In this document: in pieces, positions 36,063 to 44,754 of the stretch | How positions within the stretch are numbered: the first letter of the stretch is position 1 | How the letters are laid out: each line of letters begins with the position of its first letter | DNA from: Roseateles_B sp041905785 | GTDB taxonomy: Bacteria; Pseudomonadota; Gammaproteobacteria; Burkholderiales; Burkholderiaceae_C | NCBI GenBank assembly: GCA_041905785.1 | Contig: JAYRKJ010000015.1 | Coordinates: 62,001 to 126,000, forward strand | Direction of reading: 5' to 3' | DNA length: 64,000 nucleotides | The notes under the pieces: model-generated | The model's database searches: none | What the model saw: only the letters and a program-made list of their open reading frames with translations | What the model was told of the DNA's origin: nothing | Program-made: the position numbers and the translations under genes

Positions 36063-36142
36063 CTGGGGCAAAGAATGAGAAGGGGTGACCCTCTCATCAA
36101 CCCCGCCTCGGCGAGGTCTTCTCAGGGGCGGGCGATGGACGC

Positions 36143-36727
36143 TCAGGCCTTGCGGCGGCGCGCCAGGCCCATGCCCACCAGGGCCAGGCCGCCGAGGGCC
36201 AGGGTGGCGGGCTCGGGCACATCGCCGGCCTTCTGGTTCAGCGCCAGGTCGTCGACCAGGAAGAAGTTGCCGAAGTCCAGGCGCAGTTCGTCGACGGCGC
36301 CGGTGACACCGCCCACGTGGGCGAAGCTGTTGCCCAGGACGACGTCCTGCGTCCAGATCTCCACGCCATTGTTGAAGCCGCGGACCTTGCCGTGACGCTC
36401 ACCGCTCGAGCCCCAGACGCGGCTCCACAGGCCGTCATAGCTGAAGTCGCTGCCGTCGGCCGCGCGGATGACGCCGGTACCGCCGTAGTTGTTCAGCAGG
36501 GTGTATTCACCGCTGACCGAGCCATAGTTCCAGCTGGAGCCTACGGTGTCGATCCAATCCAGGCGGTTCACGCCGCAGCCGGTGCAGTTGAAGGTGAAGC
36601 CCTTGTAGACGGGCATCGCTCCATAGGTGTTGGGGGCGATACCAGCCACGTCGTCAAAGGTCAGGACGTCGGCGTACACCGGAGCGAAGGCTGCGCTGAG
36701 GGCAAGAGCAGAAAGAAGGCGTTTCAT
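36143..36727 (-). CDS. PEP-CTERM sorting domain protein
   Basis: A 194-residue exported protein: signal peptide (RLLSALALSAAFAPVYADV), a beta-rich body with LTFDDVAGIAPNTYG near the start and DELRLDFGNFFLVDDL before the end, then the PEP-CTERM signal: VPEP, a hydrophobic helix, and the basic tail RRRKA. Such proteins are anchored and processed by exosortase EpsH/XrtA and often go to the exopolysaccharide matrix. No exosortase gene is in the window. The body resembles other PEP-CTERM proteins of unknown role. It lies next to the IS110 remnant. Confidence 0.9.
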   Translation of the reverse strand: MKRLLSALALSAAFAPVYADVLTFDDVAGIAPNTYGAMPVYKGFTFNCTGCGVNRLDWIDTVGSSWNYGSVSGEYTLLNNYGGTGVIRAADGSDFSYDGLWSRVWGSSGERHGKVRGFNNGVEIWTQDVVLGNSFAHVGGVTGAVDELRLDFGNFFLVDDLALNQKAGDVPEPATLALGGLALVGMGLARRRKA

Positions 36728-36983
36728 AGGTAGGCGCGGGGCGCGATAGAAGTTCGAAAAGGCGAACTGTCAGATCAAGCAAGATGCGTGCCCAAGGGGG
36801 TCAGGTCTTGCCAGCCCCTGCAGAATCAAGCACTTCCAGGACTCTTACGTTTATACACATCGCTAGCTGTCAAAAGGTCCGACACCCCCAAAGGGTCGTT
36901 CTGCAGGCGTCGGCTGTCGCCCGCGCTTCCCGCTGCGCGGGCGCAACTCGCACAGGCGGGCAACAGCAGGCCAGCGAGCGCAC

Positions 36984-37934
36984 TCAGAAGCCGTTGTGCA
37001 GGCGCGTGCGCAGGTGCTCCACCAGCAGGCGCACCGGCTGGGGCGTGTGGCCGCTCCAGGGATGGATGGCAAAGATGGCATCACCGAAGAAGTCCACGGG
37101 CTGCCAGGCCGGCAGCACGAGCTCCAGCTGCCCCTGATCCAGCGCGGCGCGGGCGCTGAAGTCCGGCAGCAGGGCAAGGCCCAGGCCTGCGAGGGCCGCC
37201 TCGCGCAGCACCTCGCTGTTGCCGGCACGCAGCGGCCCCTGCACCGGCACGCGCACCCGCTCCACGGCTTCGCCTTTGCCCCGGGCGAAGAACCACTGCG
37301 CGGGACCGGAGCGCAGATAGGGCAGGCAGGCATGCGCTGCGAGCTCGGCCGGATGCTGGGGGCGGCCGGCCTGCGCCAGGTAGGCCGGGCTGCCCACCAG
37401 CAAGGCTTGCGAGGCACAGAGCTTGAAGGCCACATGGGTGTCCGGCGGTCGGCTGGTGTGGCGGATGGCCAGGTCGAAGCCCTCCTGGGCCAGCGCGGCC
37501 AGGCGGTCCGAAAGATCGAGCTCGATGCGTATCTCCGGATAGCGTCCGAAAAAGGCCGGCAGGGCCGGCGCGATGTGCTGGCGCCCCAGGGCCACCGGCG
37601 CCGTCACCCGCAGCAGCCCGCGCGGCGTGCCGGCGGCCTCGCGCGCCTCGCTGAGGCTGCGGCTGAGCAGCTGCAGGCCGGGCTCGGCCTGGTCGACCAG
37701 ATGCCGCCCGGCCTCGCTGAGGCGCACCGAGCGCGTGCTGCGCTGGACCAACTGCTGCCCCAGGTGGCGCTCCAGTTCGGCAATGCGCTGGCTCACCGCG
37801 GCCTTGGACAAGCCCAGGCGCTGCGCCGCCTGCGTGAAGCTGCCCAGGCGGGCCACGGCCACCAGGGCCTGCAACTGCACCCAATGCTGTTCTTCTCGCG
37901 ACGGCGGGCGAGCGGGGGAACGTTGTGCTGACAT
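36984..37934 (-). CDS. LysR-family regulator, divergent from mmsA
   Basis: A 316-residue LysR protein: helix-turn-helix in VAVARLGSFTQAAQRLGLSKAAVSQRIAELE, then an effector domain of the CrgA/DmlR-like subgroup (PRGLLRVTAPVALGRQHIAPALPAF, FDLAIRH). An in-frame ATG at 37961 would add nine residues but lies inside the inverted repeat at 37960-37981, so the ATG at 37934 is preferred. Placed head-to-head with mmsA, it most likely controls that gene; the inducer is unknown. Confidence 0.86.
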   Translation of the reverse strand: MSAQRSPARPPSREEQHWVQLQALVAVARLGSFTQAAQRLGLSKAAVSQRIAELERHLGQQLVQRSTRSVRLSEAGRHLVDQAEPGLQLLSRSLSEAREAAGTPRGLLRVTAPVALGRQHIAPALPAFFGRYPEIRIELDLSDRLAALAQEGFDLAIRHTSRPPDTHVAFKLCASQALLVGSPAYLAQAGRPQHPAELAAHACLPYLRSGPAQWFFARGKGEAVERVRVPVQGPLRAGNSEVLREAALAGLGLALLPDFSARAALDQGQLELVLPAWQPVDFFGDAIFAIHPWSGHTPQPVRLLVEHLRTRLHNGF

Positions 37935-37959
37935 GGCATCACCAGGGTTGTCGGATTCC

Positions 37960-37981
37960 ATTGTTCATATTACTGAACAAT
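37960..37981. promoter_or_regulatory. Perfect inverted repeat between LysR gene and mmsA
   Basis: ATTGTTCA-N6-TGAACAAT, A/T-rich in a GC-rich context, 85 bp before the mmsA start. Strong candidate LysR operator and the probable promoter region of one or both genes. Confidence 0.6.
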
Positions 37982-38066
37982 GAAGTCACCCCATTGGGCT
38001 AGGCAGGGCCGCAGGCGCTGCCTAGACTGGCCGCATCCCATCTCTCTTTGCCGGAGCGAGTCCCCC

Positions 38067-39584
38067 ATGAGCACCCCCGCCTACACCGATACCCGCGACC
38101 TGGGCCATTTCATCGCCGGCCAGCGCGTGGCGGCCAGTGGCGATCGCCGCCAGCCGGTCTACAACCCGGCCACTGGCGCCGTGGCCCGCCAGCTGCAACT
38201 GGGCACGGCCGAAGACGTGCAGCGCGCCGTCGCCGCTGCCCAGGCCGCCTTTCCCGCCTGGGCGGACACCCCGCCGCTGCGTCGCGCTCGTGTGATGTTC
38301 AAGTTCCTGGAACTGCTGAACCGCCACCGCGACACCCTGGCGGCCATGATCACCGCCGAGCATGGCAAGGTCTTCAGCGATGCCCAGGGCGAGGTCACGC
38401 GCGGCATCGACGTCGTCGAGTTCGTCTGCGGCATCCCGCAGCTGCTCAAGGGCGACTACACCGAGCAGGTCTCCACCGGCATCGACAACTGGACCCTGCG
38501 GCAACCCCTGGGCGTGGTGGCCGGCATCACCCCCTTCAACTTCCCCTTCATGGTGCCCATGTGGATGGCGCCGGTGGCCCTGGCCTGCGGCAATGCCTTC
38601 ATCCTCAAGCCCAGCGAGCGCGACCCGTCCCCCAGCCTGCTCGTCGGCGAGCTGCTCAAGGAGGCGGGCCTGCCGGACGGCCTGTTCAACGTGCTGCAAG
38701 GCGACAAGACCGTGGTCGACGCCCTGCTGCACCACCCGGAGGTCAAGGCACTGAGCTTCGTCGGCTCCACGCCGATCGCCCAGTACATCTACCAGACCGG
38801 CGCCTCGCAGGGCAAGCGCGTCCAGGCCCTGGGGGGTGCCAAGAACCACATGGTCGTGATGCCCGACGCCGACCTCGAGCAGGCCGTCGATGCCCTCATC
38901 GGCGCGGCCTACGGCTCGGCTGGCGAGCGCTGCATGGCCATCTCGGTGGCGGTGCTGGTGGGCGATGTGGCCGATCGCATCATGCCCCTGCTGGCCGAGC
39001 GCACCCGTGCCCTGGTCATCCGCAATGGCATGGATCCCGCGGCCGAGATGGGCCCCATCGTCAACCGCGCGGCCCTTGAACGCATCGAGGGCTACATCGC
39101 CCTGGGCGTGGCGGAAGGCGCGCAGCTGGTGGTGGATGGCCGCGGGCTCAAGGTGGCGGGCCACGAAGCCGGCTTCTTCACCGGCGGCACCCTGTTCGAC
39201 CATGTGACGCCCTCGATGCGCATCTACCGCGAAGAGATCTTCGGCCCGGTGCTCGCCTGCGTTCGGGTGCCCGACTTCGCCTCGGCCGTGGAGCTGGTCA
39301 ACGCGCACGAGTTCGGCAACGGCGTTGCCTGCTTCACCAGCGACGGCAACGTGGCGCGCGAGTTCGCACGCCGCATCCAGGTGGGCATGGTGGGCATCAA
39401 CGTGCCCATCCCCGTGCCCATGGCCTGGCATGGCTTCGGCGGCTGGAAGAAGAGCCTGTTCGGCGACATGCACGCCTACGGCGAGGAAGGCGTGCGCTTC
39501 TACACCAAGCAAAAGAGCGTGATGCAGCGCTGGCCAGCCAGCATTGGCAAGGGCGCCGAGTTCATGATGCCCACCAGCCGCTGA
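38067..39584 (+). CDS. mmsA: Methylmalonate-semialdehyde dehydrogenase (CoA-acylating)
   Basis: NAD-dependent enzyme that turns methylmalonate (or malonate) semialdehyde plus CoA into propionyl-CoA (acetyl-CoA), used in valine, beta-alanine and inositol breakdown. The 505-residue aldehyde dehydrogenase has GVVAGITPFNFPFMVPMWM, the NAD loop FVGSTPIAQYIY, GGAKNHMVVMPDAD, and the catalytic Cys in SAGERCMAIS, all specific for the MMSDH branch. Partner genes such as mmsB are not adjacent. Divergent LysR regulator upstream. Confidence 0.95.
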   Translation: MSTPAYTDTRDLGHFIAGQRVAASGDRRQPVYNPATGAVARQLQLGTAEDVQRAVAAAQAAFPAWADTPPLRRARVMFKFLELLNRHRDTLAAMITAEHGKVFSDAQGEVTRGIDVVEFVCGIPQLLKGDYTEQVSTGIDNWTLRQPLGVVAGITPFNFPFMVPMWMAPVALACGNAFILKPSERDPSPSLLVGELLKEAGLPDGLFNVLQGDKTVVDALLHHPEVKALSFVGSTPIAQYIYQTGASQGKRVQALGGAKNHMVVMPDADLEQAVDALIGAAYGSAGERCMAISVAVLVGDVADRIMPLLAERTRALVIRNGMDPAAEMGPIVNRAALERIEGYIALGVAEGAQLVVDGRGLKVAGHEAGFFTGGTLFDHVTPSMRIYREEIFGPVLACVRVPDFASAVELVNAHEFGNGVACFTSDGNVAREFARRIQVGMVGINVPIPVPMAWHGFGGWKKSLFGDMHAYGEEGVRFYTKQKSVMQRWPASIGKGAEFMMPTSR

Positions 39585-39641
39585 CCGCGCCGTTCGCGGT
39601 CTACACCGGAGACCGGCGCCCGGGCAGTCTCAGCCCGGGCC

Positions 39642-39688
39642 CGGCTTGACGTCCTGGGTTCGGTTTGACGTCCTGGGTTCGGTTTGAC
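39642..39688. repeat. Tandem repeat, 19-bp unit, about 2.5 copies
   Basis: Units CGGCTTGACGTCCTGGGTT (39642-39660) and CGGTTTGACGTCCTGGGTT (39661-39679), one mismatch, plus a partial third unit to 39688. Confidence 0.9.
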
Positions 39689-39691
39689 ACC

Positions 39692-39758
39692 GTGCTCCGT
39701 GCTCCGTGCTCCGTGCTCCGTGCTCCGTGCTCCGTGCGGCGGGCGGCGGGCGGCGGGC
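39692..39758. repeat. Two heptanucleotide tandem arrays
   Basis: Six perfect copies of GTGCTCC at 39692-39733, one degenerate unit, then three perfect copies of GGCGGGC at 39738-39758. A 7-bp unit changes spacing and reading frame when copy number slips. Confidence 0.92.
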
Positions 39759-39920
39759 ATGCTGCCGTCGACCAGGCCGCCGCCAACTGTCACCCGAGTG
39801 ACAGAAACAGCCCGAGCTCGTTTCGCTGGCATCACAAACGTGATGTCGGCACGCGGGCTTGCGGCCGCTTTCGGCTACGCTTGCCGGCTTCGCTTCGCTG
39901 CAGTTGAAGCCGACGCCAAC

Positions 39921-41546
39921 ATGCCATCCGCCCTGACCGAACGCCTGACCGAGTGCCTCAAGGAGGCCCGCGACGCCCAGCACGAGGCCGCGCTGGAGCT
40001 GGGCCTCGAGCGCGCGGGCGAAGCCTGGGCGCATGCCCGGCAACTGGGCTTTCTGAGTGAACAGATCGAAGCCGGGCGGCTGCGCGTCTACTTCCACTAC
40101 CGGCGCGGCGAGCTCCAGGAGATGCTGGAGCTCTCCCAGGAAGTCCAGGTTCTGATGCGCCCGCTGGGCGCCAGCGCCCAGCTCTGCGAACTGTTGCGCT
40201 GGACCAGCCTGGCGGCCTCCGAGCTGGGCGATTTCGAGACCGGGCTCAATTGCGCCAACGAGGGGCACGAGCTGGCCTGCGAACTGGGTGACAAGCGCGT
40301 GCTCGCCGCCGCGCTCAATGCCTTGGGCGCCTGCTTTGAACGCATGGGCGACCCCTGGCAGGCCGAGCGGCTGATGAACGAGGCAGCCTCGCTGGTACGC
40401 GACGAGGCCACCGCCTACGAGCGCGTCATCACCCTCAACAACCTCTGCACCACGGCCTTGGGCGAGTACCACCTGATGCGCGACAGCGGCCACGAAAAGG
40501 CCTGCCAGGAGGCCTTGCAGCGCGCCCTGCACTATGGCCGCGAGGTCCGTCCCCACGCCCGTCAGTTGGGCGAGCTCTATGCCTTGGCGCTCACCGACAG
40601 CAACCTCGGCGAAGTCTTGCTGCTGATGGGCGAACTGGGCGAGGCCGCGCCCTATCTGCGCTCCGCCCTCGCCCAGGCCCAGGCGCGCCAGTTCGACGCG
40701 CTGGCCGGTCGCGTGCACTGCAACCTGGCCGAACTGGCGCTGGCCGAAGACGACCTGCCCCGGGCCTGGCACCATGTGCTGGCGGTACAGGACGAGACCA
40801 CGGTTCTTTTCAACAGCTACCAGGCCCTGCGCCTGCATCGCGTGGCCTACCGCTGCGCCAAGGCGGAAGGCAATCTGGACGAAGCCCTGCATCACCTCGA
40901 GGCCTTCCAGCGCCTGGAGCGCCGGCGCAGCGTGGCCCAGCTGATGGCCCAGTCGCGCTTTTTCGTGAGCCGGCTGGAGGCCGAGCAGGCCCGCGCCGCG
41001 GCCGACCAGGCGCACCAGAAGGTCAATGCCCTGACCGCGCGCACCCAGGAGCTGGAGGCCCATGTGCAGCGGGACCCGCTGACCGGCCTGGGCAACCGCC
41101 GCTTCCTCGAAGCGCGCATGCCGGGCTTGATCCTGGACTGCGAGCAGCGCCGCCGCCCGCTGACCCTGGCGCTGATCGACGCCGATCACTTCAAGCAGAT
41201 CAACGACCAGCATGGGCATGCGGTCGGCGACGCCGTGCTGCAGCAGCTGGCGCAGCTGCTGCGCGAGAACACCCGCGGCAGCGACCTGCTGCTGCGCTAT
41301 GGCGGCGAAGAGTTCCTGGCCGTGCTGCCGGACACCGTGGCGGATCGGGCCTTCGAGGTCTGCGAACGGCTGCGCCAGAGCGTGGAGATGCACCCCTGGC
41401 AAGACCTGTCCCCAGGTCTGCTGGTGACGCTCAGCATCGGCCTGGCCAGCGCCCCACCCTACTCCACGGACCTGCTGATCAGCCGGGCCGATGCGGCCAT
41501 GTACCGCGCCAAGCATCTGGGCCGCAACCGCGTCGCCCTGGCCTGA
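39921..41546 (+). CDS. Diguanylate cyclase with N-terminal TPR-like repeats
   Basis: A 541-residue cytoplasmic protein. Residues about 1-370 form TPR-like helical repeats (LAAALNALGACFERMGDPWQAERL, ALTDSNLGEVLLLMGELGEAAPYL), followed by a short coiled coil and a GGDEF domain from about 385. The active-site loop is YGGEEF, with the inhibitory RxxD motif (RGSD) five residues before it, so it should make c-di-GMP and be product-inhibited. No membrane segment. Start at the ATG 39921. Repeat arrays lie 160-280 bp upstream. Convergent with another GGDEF gene. Confidence 0.88.
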   Translation: MPSALTERLTECLKEARDAQHEAALELGLERAGEAWAHARQLGFLSEQIEAGRLRVYFHYRRGELQEMLELSQEVQVLMRPLGASAQLCELLRWTSLAASELGDFETGLNCANEGHELACELGDKRVLAAALNALGACFERMGDPWQAERLMNEAASLVRDEATAYERVITLNNLCTTALGEYHLMRDSGHEKACQEALQRALHYGREVRPHARQLGELYALALTDSNLGEVLLLMGELGEAAPYLRSALAQAQARQFDALAGRVHCNLAELALAEDDLPRAWHHVLAVQDETTVLFNSYQALRLHRVAYRCAKAEGNLDEALHHLEAFQRLERRRSVAQLMAQSRFFVSRLEAEQARAAADQAHQKVNALTARTQELEAHVQRDPLTGLGNRRFLEARMPGLILDCEQRRRPLTLALIDADHFKQINDQHGHAVGDAVLQQLAQLLRENTRGSDLLLRYGGEEFLAVLPDTVADRAFEVCERLRQSVEMHPWQDLSPGLLVTLSIGLASAPPYSTDLLISRADAAMYRAKHLGRNRVALA

Positions 41547-41565
41547 TGCGCCGCAGGCGCGCCTT

Positions 41566-42729
41566 TCATTCGCGCGACTGCACCAGGTTGCGCCCCTGCT
41601 GCTTGGCCTGGTAGAGCCCGCGGTCGGCCCGCGCCAGCACGGCCTCGGGACTGGCGTCGCCCGGCAGCACCTCGGCAATGCCGAAGCTGGCCGTCAGCCG
41701 ATGCCGCTGCCCCGCCCAGTGCAAGGGCCGTGCCTCCAGATTGGCACGCATGCGCTCGGCCACCAGGGCGGCTCCGGACAGGTCGGTGTTGCAAAGCAGG
41801 ACGACAAACTCCTCGCCGCCCCAGCGGCCCAGGGCGTCGACATCGCGCACGCAAGGCCGGAGCGCCGCCACGGCCTCCTTCAGCGCCTGGTCTCCGGCGC
41901 CATGGCCGAGCTGGTCGTTGAGGGCCTTGAAGTGGTCCATGTCCAGAAGCACCAGGGCATAGGGTTCACCGCGCTGCCATCGGGCATGGGCCAGCTCCAG
42001 CGCCCGGCCCAGGGCGCGCCGGTTGAGCGCCTCGGTCAAGGGATCGTAGAGCGTCAGGCTGCGGATGTGCAGGATCAACTGCGCCAGCAGCAAAAAGGCC
42101 ACCACGGTATTGACCACCATGGCCAACAGCAGGCCGGCCCACAGCCAGAGCACATTGAAGCTGCTTCCGGCGCGCAGATCGGGCGTGTTGCCGGGCAGCA
42201 GCAGCGGCTCGATGGCGCGCGCCAGGAGCAGCAGCGTCAAGGCGCCCAAGGGCAGGCTCAGTGCAAGCGCGAAGGAGCGGCGGGTGCGGCTGCGCACCAG
42301 GCGGTAGGCGTGCCAGGTGGCCATGCCCAGCAGCGGTGCCTGGATGCCGTAGAGCAGCGTGGCATGCCAGCGCATGGGCAAGCCCAGCATGAAGCCCGGC
42401 AGCAGCAGCAGTGCCAGCGCCGCCAGTGCCAGCGGCGCTCGCCAGGGCACGCGCTGCGCGCCCATCCAGGCCGGCACCAGACTCAAGAGGACGAATGCGG
42501 CCGTGCCGGCGAGATCGGCGGCATAGACCGTCAACCAGGGGCGCTCCAAGCCGCTGCGCAGCCCGCTGAGCAGCAGGGCCGCGGTCAGGCTGATGTTGGC
42601 CGCCGCCATGGCCTTGGACGCCCGCGGCTGCAGCTTCAGGCCGAAGGCAAAGACAAACCACAGCAGGCTGGCGATCAGCAGCACCAGCGAGGTGGCGGCC
42701 AGCAGGGTCTGGGCGCTGACGCTCAGCAT
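41566..42729 (-). CDS. Membrane diguanylate cyclase (GGDEF)
   Basis: A 387-residue protein with six or seven N-terminal membrane helices (about 5-210; SLVLLIASLLWFVFAFGL is the first) and a C-terminal GGDEF domain. WGGEEF is intact and RDVD forms the I-site five residues upstream, so it is predicted active. It is the downstream gene of a pair of similar membrane GGDEF proteins: its start overlaps the stop of the gene at 42723 by 7 nt. The membrane part is probably a sensor for an unknown signal. Confidence 0.9.
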   Translation of the reverse strand: MLSVSAQTLLAATSLVLLIASLLWFVFAFGLKLQPRASKAMAAANISLTAALLLSGLRSGLERPWLTVYAADLAGTAAFVLLSLVPAWMGAQRVPWRAPLALAALALLLLPGFMLGLPMRWHATLLYGIQAPLLGMATWHAYRLVRSRTRRSFALALSLPLGALTLLLLARAIEPLLLPGNTPDLRAGSSFNVLWLWAGLLLAMVVNTVVAFLLLAQLILHIRSLTLYDPLTEALNRRALGRALELAHARWQRGEPYALVLLDMDHFKALNDQLGHGAGDQALKEAVAALRPCVRDVDALGRWGGEEFVVLLCNTDLSGAALVAERMRANLEARPLHWAGQRHRLTASFGIAEVLPGDASPEAVLARADRGLYQAKQQGRNLVQSRE

Positions 42730-43877
42730 GGGACGGCCTCCGCCGGCTCGGCGAGGCAGACGCGGTTGCGCCCCAGCACCTTGGCCCGGTACATGGCGCG
42801 ATCCGCCTGCTCCAGCAGAGCCGCGCCGCTCGCCCCGGAGGTCGACAATGCCAGCCCGATGCTGACGGTCAGCGGCCAGTGCCGGCCCTGCCAACGCCAG
42901 TCGCTGCCGGCCAGGGCCTTGCGCAAACGCTCCGCCAGCGCCATCGCACCAGCCTGTGAGGTGTCCGGCAGCAGCAGCGCGAACTCCTCGCCACCGTAGC
43001 GTGCGGCGCAATCCTGCTCGCGCAGGTTGGCCAGCAGCAGGCGTGCCACATGGCACAGCGCGGCATCGCCCGCGGCATGGCCCAGTTCATCGTTGACGCG
43101 CTTGAAGTGATCCAGGTCGAGCATCAGCAAGGCATGGACGTGGCCGCGCTGCGCCCGCGCCTGCTGCTTCAGCAGCTGCTCGCTCAGCTCGCGTCGGTTG
43201 AACAATCCCGTTAGCGGGTCATGGCGAGTCAGCGACTCGATGCGCTGGATCAGCCGGCTCAACACCAGTGCGATCAGCCCGCCGGAAATGAACATGGCCA
43301 GCACCAGCCAGGCCGCCGCCAGGCCCGCATGCTGGCGGGGATCGCGGGACAGCCAGGCCGGCCCGAGGTCCGGCTGCATCAGCGCAATGGCGCGCAGCAG
43401 CAGATAGCCCGCCATCAGCGCATAGGGCGCCACCAGGCCGGCGCGCAGCCAGCCGTCCAGCCCCAGGCTGCCCAGCAGCAGGTCCCGCCCCGCCAGCAGG
43501 CACAGCGCCGCCATGCTCATCACGGCCAGGGCGGAAGCCGTGATGGACGGCAGGCCCCACAGGCGCGACAACTCGGCGATCAGCCCCAGCGCCACCAGGC
43601 CCAGCAAATCGAGGCGCTGCTGACGCAGGCGCAACAACTGTCGCAAGCCCAGGCTGAGCAAGCCCAGCGCCAGCAGGGTGCACAGCCCCGCCAGCTCGCC
43701 GAAGGGGCCGGGGTCGACCATCAGCGTGGGCAGCATCAAGGCCTGCGCGCCGGCCAGAAAAAGGCAGGCCTGGCGGGCGATTCGAAACGGCAGCGCCAGC
43801 AGCAGCCACACCCCCACCGCCAAGGCCCCAAAGAGGGCGTTGACCAGCAGCAGGGTATTGGAATCCAGTTCGATCAT
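42723..43877 (-). CDS. Membrane diguanylate cyclase (GGDEF)
   Basis: A 384-residue protein of the same build as its downstream neighbour: six or seven hydrophobic helices (about 8-210) then GGDEF, with YGGEEF and the I-site REQD. The two look like an old tandem duplication judging by shared architecture and C-terminal ends (AMYRAKVLGRNRV here, GLYQAKQQGRNLV there). The ATG at 43877 is chosen since the preceding in-frame part lacks sense. Divergent from the SDR gene. Confidence 0.9.
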   Translation of the reverse strand: MIELDSNTLLLVNALFGALAVGVWLLLALPFRIARQACLFLAGAQALMLPTLMVDPGPFGELAGLCTLLALGLLSLGLRQLLRLRQQRLDLLGLVALGLIAELSRLWGLPSITASALAVMSMAALCLLAGRDLLLGSLGLDGWLRAGLVAPYALMAGYLLLRAIALMQPDLGPAWLSRDPRQHAGLAAAWLVLAMFISGGLIALVLSRLIQRIESLTRHDPLTGLFNRRELSEQLLKQQARAQRGHVHALLMLDLDHFKRVNDELGHAAGDAALCHVARLLLANLREQDCAARYGGEEFALLLPDTSQAGAMALAERLRKALAGSDWRWQGRHWPLTVSIGLALSTSGASGAALLEQADRAMYRAKVLGRNRVCLAEPAEAVPC

Positions 43878-43975
43878 GGGCTTGATGGTCGATCCAGGGG
43901 GAGGCGAGTTCCCGTGGGCGATCTTCCCAGAGTTTGCGCTCGCCGATGCATCCCCTTGCCCCCACAATGAGCGCC

Positions 43976-44722
43976 ATGCGAAAAATCACCCTGATCACCG
44001 GCGCCAGCCGCGGCATCGGCGCAGCTACCGCCCTGGCCTGTGCCCGCGCCGGGCATGACCTGGCCCTGTGCTACCACCGCGATGCTTCGGCCGCCGCGCA
44101 GGTGGCCGAGGCGGCTCGCGGGCTCGGCGTCCGCGCCCTGGCGGTGCAGGCTGACGTCGCAGACGAGACGCAGGTGCTTCAGCTTTTCCGGCAGCTGGAC
44201 GAGTTGCTGGGCCCGCTGACGGGCCTGGTCAACAACGCAGGCATGGTCGCACCCCAGGCTCGGCTCGTCGACATGGAGCCGGCGCGCTGGCAGCGCCTGT
44301 TCGCGGTGAACGTGATGGGCAGCCTGCTGTGTGCCCGCGAGGCCGTGCGGCGCATGAGCCGCAGCCAGGGCGGCCAGGGCGGCGCCATCGTCAACATCTC
44401 CTCGCGCGCGGCGCAACTGGGGTCGCCCGGCCTGTACGTCGACTACGCTGCCAGCAAGGCCGCCATCGACGCCTTCACCCTGGGCCTGGCACGCGAGGTG
44501 GCGGCCGAGGGCATACGGGTCAACGGCGTGCGGCCCGGCATCATCGACACGGAAATCCATGCCGACAGCGGCATCCAGGATGAGCTGGCGGCGGCCGTGG
44601 CCGGCATCCCCCTGCAGCGCCTGGGGCGCGCCGAGGAGGTGGCCGAAGCCATTCTCTGGCTGCTGTCCGACGCGGCCAGCTACACCACCGGTGCGATGCT
44701 GGACGTGGCCGGCGGCCGCTGA
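43976..44722 (+). CDS. Short-chain dehydrogenase/reductase
   Basis: A 248-residue classical SDR: cofactor loop TGASRGIGAA, NNAGMV, catalytic Ser in NISSRAA, catalytic Tyr/Lys in YVDYAASKAA, and the closing GAMLDVAGG. It belongs to the FabG-like group; the residue after the first strand region (CYHRD) suggests NADPH. Substrate unknown. An alternative ATG lies three codons upstream (43967). Single gene. Confidence 0.9.
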   Translation: MRKITLITGASRGIGAATALACARAGHDLALCYHRDASAAAQVAEAARGLGVRALAVQADVADETQVLQLFRQLDELLGPLTGLVNNAGMVAPQARLVDMEPARWQRLFAVNVMGSLLCAREAVRRMSRSQGGQGGAIVNISSRAAQLGSPGLYVDYAASKAAIDAFTLGLAREVAAEGIRVNGVRPGIIDTEIHADSGIQDELAAAVAGIPLQRLGRAEEVAEAILWLLSDAASYTTGAMLDVAGGR

Positions 44723-44754
44723 CGCGCCCGGACGCCAGCGTTCCCCACCCCTGC

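Larger units (their letters stand above)
39585..39920. other. 336 bp repeat-rich intergenic region before the TPR-GGDEF gene
   Basis: Holds three tandem arrays (listed separately) and two perfect hairpins: CTGTCAC-CCGA-GTGACAG at 39787-39804 and CATCAC-AAAC-GTGATG at 39830-39845. No gene is convincing here, although one frame stays open from 39684 into the GGDEF gene because the repeats contain no stop in that frame. Confidence 0.6.
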
